From positions 248,001 through 312,000 of the forward strand of contig CAIMLR010000014.1 in the NCBI GenBank assembly GCA_903842345.1: DNA of 64,000 bases, written 5' to 3'. The position numbers were made by a program, and so were the translations under genes. Below the pieces are notes generated by a model. It was not told the DNA's origin, ran no database searches, and saw only the letters and a list, made by a program, of their open reading frames with translations. This DNA is from an uncultured Myxococcales bacterium (GTDB lineage Bacteria; Myxococcota_A; UBA9042). Shown piece by piece: positions 60,850 to 64,000 of this stretch; the stretch's first letter is position 1; each line of letters opens with the position of its first letter.

Positions 60850-61764
60850 CTACGCCGCGCGAATGCGCGCCCGCACGACCACCGCCGCGAGGTTCAGCGT
60901 GAACGTCAGCCCCAGAAGCACGGCGACCGTGGCATAGAGAATCGGCGTCGACGCATCGACGTCGGCGCTCTGCGTCGCCATGACGTAGACGTGGTAGCCG
61001 AGGTGCATGAACTGGCTGTCGAGGCTCTTGGGCAGCTCCGGCAGGAAGTACGCCGCACCCGTGAACAGAATCGGCGCCACTTCACCCGCGCCGCGGCTCA
61101 CCGCCAGGATGCCCCCGGTCAGGATGCCCGGCATCGCCTGCGGGACGAGCAGCCGAAAAACGACCTCAAAGCGGGACGTCGCCAGCGCGTACGCCGCCTC
61201 CCGCTGCGCCGCCGGAATCTGCCGCAGCGCTTCTTCCGTCGCCACGATTGTCGTCGGCAAGGTCAGCGTCGCGAGCGTCAGCGCCGCCCACAGCAGCCCG
61301 GGCTGGCCCCAAACGAGCTTGCCGTCGTGCAGCGCCTTGTCCAGCCCGCCGCCGACGAACTGCACGAAGAAACCCAGGCCAAAGAGGCCAAAGACGATGC
61401 TGGGGACGCCCGCGAGGTTCTGCACGGCCATGCGCACGGCGCGGGTCCACAGGGCGTCGGCGCGTGCGTACTCATGCAGGTAGATCGCCGTCGCGACGCC
61501 GATCGGCACGCTGATCGCCGTCATGAGCAGCACAAGCATCGCGGTGCCGAGGATCGCCGGAAAGATGCCGCCGGCCATCATGCCGTCTTCCGGCGACTTG
61601 CTGAGGAACGTCCAGGAGAGCTTCTCGTGGGCGTGAACCGCGACGTCCCCGAGCAGGAGCGCCAACGCCAGGAGCAGCAACAGCACCGCCGACAGCGTCG
61701 CGACGACCATCGCGGCATCGCCGAACTTGGCGCGCATGGAGCGGGATTTGGGCGTGAGTGTCAT
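60850..61764 (-). CDS. pstA: phosphate ABC transporter permease PstA
   Basis: A 304-residue inner-membrane permease with six predicted helices. The transporter EAA loop is present (EEALRQIPAAQREAAYALATSRFEVVFRLLVPQAMPGILTGGILAVSRGAGEVAPILFTGAAYFLP). The N-terminus carries LSWTFLSKSPEDGMMAGGIFPAILGT and GVATAIYLHEYA, as in PstA. It begins three bases after the pstC stop. No pstB ATPase or pstS binding protein is adjacent, so the ATPase must be supplied from elsewhere. The Pho-type two-component pair is about 3 kb downstream on the same strand. Confidence 0.93.
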   Translation of the reverse strand: MTLTPKSRSMRAKFGDAAMVVATLSAVLLLLLALALLLGDVAVHAHEKLSWTFLSKSPEDGMMAGGIFPAILGTAMLVLLMTAISVPIGVATAIYLHEYARADALWTRAVRMAVQNLAGVPSIVFGLFGLGFFVQFVGGGLDKALHDGKLVWGQPGLLWAALTLATLTLPTTIVATEEALRQIPAAQREAAYALATSRFEVVFRLLVPQAMPGILTGGILAVSRGAGEVAPILFTGAAYFLPELPKSLDSQFMHLGYHVYVMATQSADVDASTPILYATVAVLLGLTFTLNLAAVVVRARIRAA

Positions 61765-61767
61765 GCG

Positions 61768-62805
61768 CTACCTCGACTTCACTTTGGCTTTTTGCGCGTC
61801 GATGACGCGGCCGCCAAGCAGGTTCAGGACCGACGTGAACACGAACAGGAGCAAGCCCAGGTAGAACAGCACCGCGTAGTGCGCCGAACCAAAGACGACT
61901 TCACCCAGCTCCGACGCGACCGTCGCCGACAGCGTGCGGACCGAGTCGGCTGGATTCCAGGAGGTGATCGCGGCGTTGCCGGACGCCATCAGGACGATCA
62001 TCGTCTCACCGACTGCGCGGCCAAAGCCGAGGGCAATCGCCGACGCGATCCCGGGCGCGGCGGTGGGCAGCACGACTTTGAGGATGGTTTGCCATTTTGC
62101 CGCGCCGAGCGCGGTCGACGCCTCCACGTAGGTCGCGGGCACGGCGCGAATCGCCTCCTCGCTGATCGTGAACACCACAGGCACAATCGCCAGCGACAGC
62201 GCGACGCCCGAGACGATCGCGTTGAGGCGCGAATCAAACCCGAAGGTGTCCTGCAGCCACGTCGCCAGCGAAATCAGCGCGAAAAAGCCGAGCACGACCG
62301 ACGGAATGCCAGCCAGCAACTCCAGCGTTGGCTTGAGGATTTCCTGCGTCCGGCCGCGCGCATAGAACGCGACGAACACAGCCGCCGCGACGCCCAAAGG
62401 CCCAGCGATCGCCATCGACACGATCGTGCTCTTCAGCGTGCCCGTCACCAGCGGCCACAGGCCAAACTTGGGAATCTCAGAGACGGGCTGCCACACGTTC
62501 TGCGGCGTGTCGTAGCCCGGCCACAGGGTCGCAAACCACATCTGCGCCTGCGTGACTTCCTTGCGCACTTCCGCGGACGTCCACATCGGCAGCGCCGACT
62601 TCACGAGGAATCCGAAGATCAGGACGATGGCCAGCACCGCGATCATCGCCATCGCGCGGACCAGCCATTCCAGCGGCGCGTGCCATTTGGGCGGCTGGCG
62701 AATCGGCAGGCCGCGGGTCGGCACTTGCGTATCTTCAGGCAGTTCACGCCGCGGACGGCTGGCAATGTGCTGCAGCGGCATCGGAATGGAGTTCTGGGTC
62801 GACAT
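61768..62805 (-). CDS. pstC: phosphate ABC transporter permease PstC
   Basis: A 345-residue permease with six helices. The conserved signatures are GIPSVVLGFFAL, the EAA loop RAVPATYVEASTALGAAKWQTILKVVLPTAAPGIASAIALGFGRAVGETMIVLMASGNAAITSWN and C-terminal FVFTSVLNLLG. A cytosolic N-terminal extension of about 50 residues (Pro/Arg-rich) precedes the first helix, and helix 1-2 encloses a longer periplasmic loop with WFATLWPGYDTPQNVW. The ATG at 62805 is preferred to a TTG at 62865. Heads a transcription unit with pstA. Confidence 0.92.
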   Translation of the reverse strand: MSTQNSIPMPLQHIASRPRRELPEDTQVPTRGLPIRQPPKWHAPLEWLVRAMAMIAVLAIVLIFGFLVKSALPMWTSAEVRKEVTQAQMWFATLWPGYDTPQNVWQPVSEIPKFGLWPLVTGTLKSTIVSMAIAGPLGVAAAVFVAFYARGRTQEILKPTLELLAGIPSVVLGFFALISLATWLQDTFGFDSRLNAIVSGVALSLAIVPVVFTISEEAIRAVPATYVEASTALGAAKWQTILKVVLPTAAPGIASAIALGFGRAVGETMIVLMASGNAAITSWNPADSVRTLSATVASELGEVVFGSAHYAVLFYLGLLLFVFTSVLNLLGGRVIDAQKAKVKSR

Positions 62806-62907
62806 GGCGGTCTCGCGGCGCGTCCGGTGACGGCAGGACGCCAAGATGCCCGCGAACTGTGACAATTGGATGAAGGGCGCGAAACGGTTGTAGGGAGGCG
62901 GCGTCGC

Positions 62908-63732
62908 TCAGAGGTAGACGTGGACGAGCGGCACGACTTCCCCGCACGGGCGGCACATGGACGACGGCAACCCCGTGTTGCGGCGGCTGCGCCCGGCAAC
63001 GGCCTTGAAGACGTCGCCGCTGGCCTGTTCGTCGCATTGCAGGCACGCGTTCAGCGAACCGTCGGCATTGTTGTAGGGCGCGGTCAAGTTGGCGAGGCAG
63101 ACCGCCAGGCAGTTCGCCTTGGTGTTCAACGTGTTGAAATACCAGACCTGGGCGCAGGGCAGATCAAAGCCCAGCGCCTGCAAACAGGCGATCGCTCCAG
63201 CCTTGTCCGCCATCATGCCGCATTGCCGCACCGGATCGGTCAGGTCCGGATGGCGCATGTACACGGCCAGGTCGACCAACGGCGAGCACACGCCGCACGC
63301 ATCGCTGTGGGTCATTTGGCCGCCCGCCGCGACCGCCGCGTCGGCGTTGGCAAACGTCTGCAGCGTGTAGGTGTGCTGACCCGCGGGTCCCGGCATGAAC
63401 GCGCACACCTTGCCGTGGTCGGGCACATGCGCCTCTGGGTGGGCGTACGGGTCCTCGGTCACTTCTTGGGGCGGGTTGCTGAGCTGCCAGGTCAGGAGCG
63501 CTGCGGCGTCGGCGTCCGTGTACGTGGGCGGCGTAAAGTCCTTGCCCTCGCAGGTGCACGACGGCCGGCACTGGGCGGCGGTGAGCCCGGTTTTGTCGTT
63601 GGGCACGCCAAACAGCACGGTACAGAGCGTCGTGTCTGCCGTTTGGCCGGCGTCGGCAGGCACCGCGACGGTGGCGGCAGGCTCCTGACACGCGACGAGC
63701 ACACTCAACAGAGGCAGCAATCGCAACAACAT
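62908..63732 (-). CDS. cysteine-rich lipoprotein
   Basis: A 274-residue lipoprotein (lipobox LSVLVAC, Cys 15) with an extracytoplasmic domain containing many cysteines (CRPSCTCEG, DACGVCSP, CLAVC, CLQCDE, CRPCGE). The spacing suggests several disulfide-bonded loops, possibly a ligand- or metal-binding domain of unknown type. GGAG lies four bases before the ATG at 63732. It is 102 bases upstream of pstC on the same strand and might serve as an accessory to the transporter, but it does not resemble PstS. Confidence 0.6.
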   Translation of the reverse strand: MLLRLLPLLSVLVACQEPAATVAVPADAGQTADTTLCTVLFGVPNDKTGLTAAQCRPSCTCEGKDFTPPTYTDADAAALLTWQLSNPPQEVTEDPYAHPEAHVPDHGKVCAFMPGPAGQHTYTLQTFANADAAVAAGGQMTHSDACGVCSPLVDLAVYMRHPDLTDPVRQCGMMADKAGAIACLQALGFDLPCAQVWYFNTLNTKANCLAVCLANLTAPYNNADGSLNACLQCDEQASGDVFKAVAGRSRRNTGLPSSMCRPCGEVVPLVHVYL

Positions 63733-64000
63733 GGCGCTCCGCGGCGGCCACGTCGGCCGCACAACCGCGCCGACCGTACGCGCGCGGACCCGCGGGAGCA
63801 AGGGGAGTTGACCGCGCTGCCGCCCGCCGACGACGACTTTCGCTTGCTCAAGGCAATCAAGCCGGCGCTCCGGGCCGAGTCACCGCAATAAACCCGAAAC
63901 AACCCTACGCAATGCTGCGCAACGTTTCATACCAATGCATTCTTGCACGCGTTGACCGAACAGCGGTTAATCCATGGACTCGGTCTATCCGGTCCGATTG
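63733..64000. other. intergenic region to window end
   Basis: No convincing coding sequence is seen in these 268 bases. The last 110 are less GC-rich than the neighbours and hold a weak plus-strand promoter-like pair: TTGACC at about 63953 and TGGACT 17 bases later. That could serve a gene starting beyond the window. Confidence 0.3.

Noticed and set aside
62908-63732. PstS phosphate-binding protein
   Set aside because: The position upstream of pstC is suggestive, but the Cys-rich sequence has none of the PstS motifs and is shorter than the family.

Overview
The window is 64 kb of GC-rich DNA (about two-thirds G+C by eye), densely packed with roughly 51 protein genes and no rRNA, tRNA, CRISPR array, insertion sequence or phage gene that I can see. 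The gene content points to a member of the Myxococcota (the former deltaproteobacterial myxobacterial lineages): a zinc-ribbon/GYF/AgmX-PglI-type protein, a CheB-CheR fusion with a hybrid kinase, a Bat (MoxR/VWA) operon with PPC-type domains, EGF/lamin-tail lipoproteins with Asp/Ala-rich linkers, and about a dozen lipoproteins in all. This is inference from content; no marker gene is present to fix the taxon.

Layout. 1-3.4 kb: a truncated ClpA/B-type AAA+ ATPase, a lipid kinase (both minus) and a small unknown gene (plus). 3.4-16 kb (plus): the GltJ/AgmX-like envelope protein, thymidine kinase overlapping a second deoxynucleoside kinase, an HD-GYP response regulator followed by a degenerate adenosine-deaminase-like protein, an amidase, and a CheB-CheR-PAS protein overlapping a hybrid histidine kinase. 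16-25.6 kb: a LON-domain protein, a CXXXY-type CcmE-like haem chaperone, several lipoproteins, a cyclophilin, a long radical SAM protein and a Dam-type DNA methylase. 25.8-33.2 kb: an RluA-type pseudouridine synthase, a DoxX-like membrane protein, a FAAH-type amidase, a 2-Cys peroxiredoxin with a clear intrinsic terminator, a HAD-type protein, and a coupled aminotransferase/LuxE-like pair.

33.3-48.7 kb: a large lipoprotein gene, then a six-gene Bat operon (MoxR, DUF58, a BatD-like/RDD fusion, BatA, a BatB-TPR-PPC fusion, a BatD-BatE fusion). It is followed by what appears to be an RND-efflux porter domain made as a soluble lipoprotein. 48.7-64 kb: lipoproteins (one with seven EGF modules), MogA, a PhoR/PhoB-like two-component pair, a PilZ-like protein, orphan pstA/pstC and further Cys-rich lipoproteins.

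The main functional themes are envelope stress or assembly (Bat operon plus RND-like lipoprotein), signalling (HD-GYP, CheBR/hybrid kinase, PhoBR-like pair with PstCA) and a large outward-facing lipoprotein repertoire. The strongest candidates for undescribed biology are the RND-porter lipoprotein next to the Bat operon, the catalytically stripped adenosine deaminase paralogue coupled to an HD-GYP regulator, and the aminotransferase/LuxE two-gene module. Start sites were chosen from ribosome-binding sites, stop/start overlaps and signal-peptide position. All domain calls are from reading the protein sequence, with no database search.
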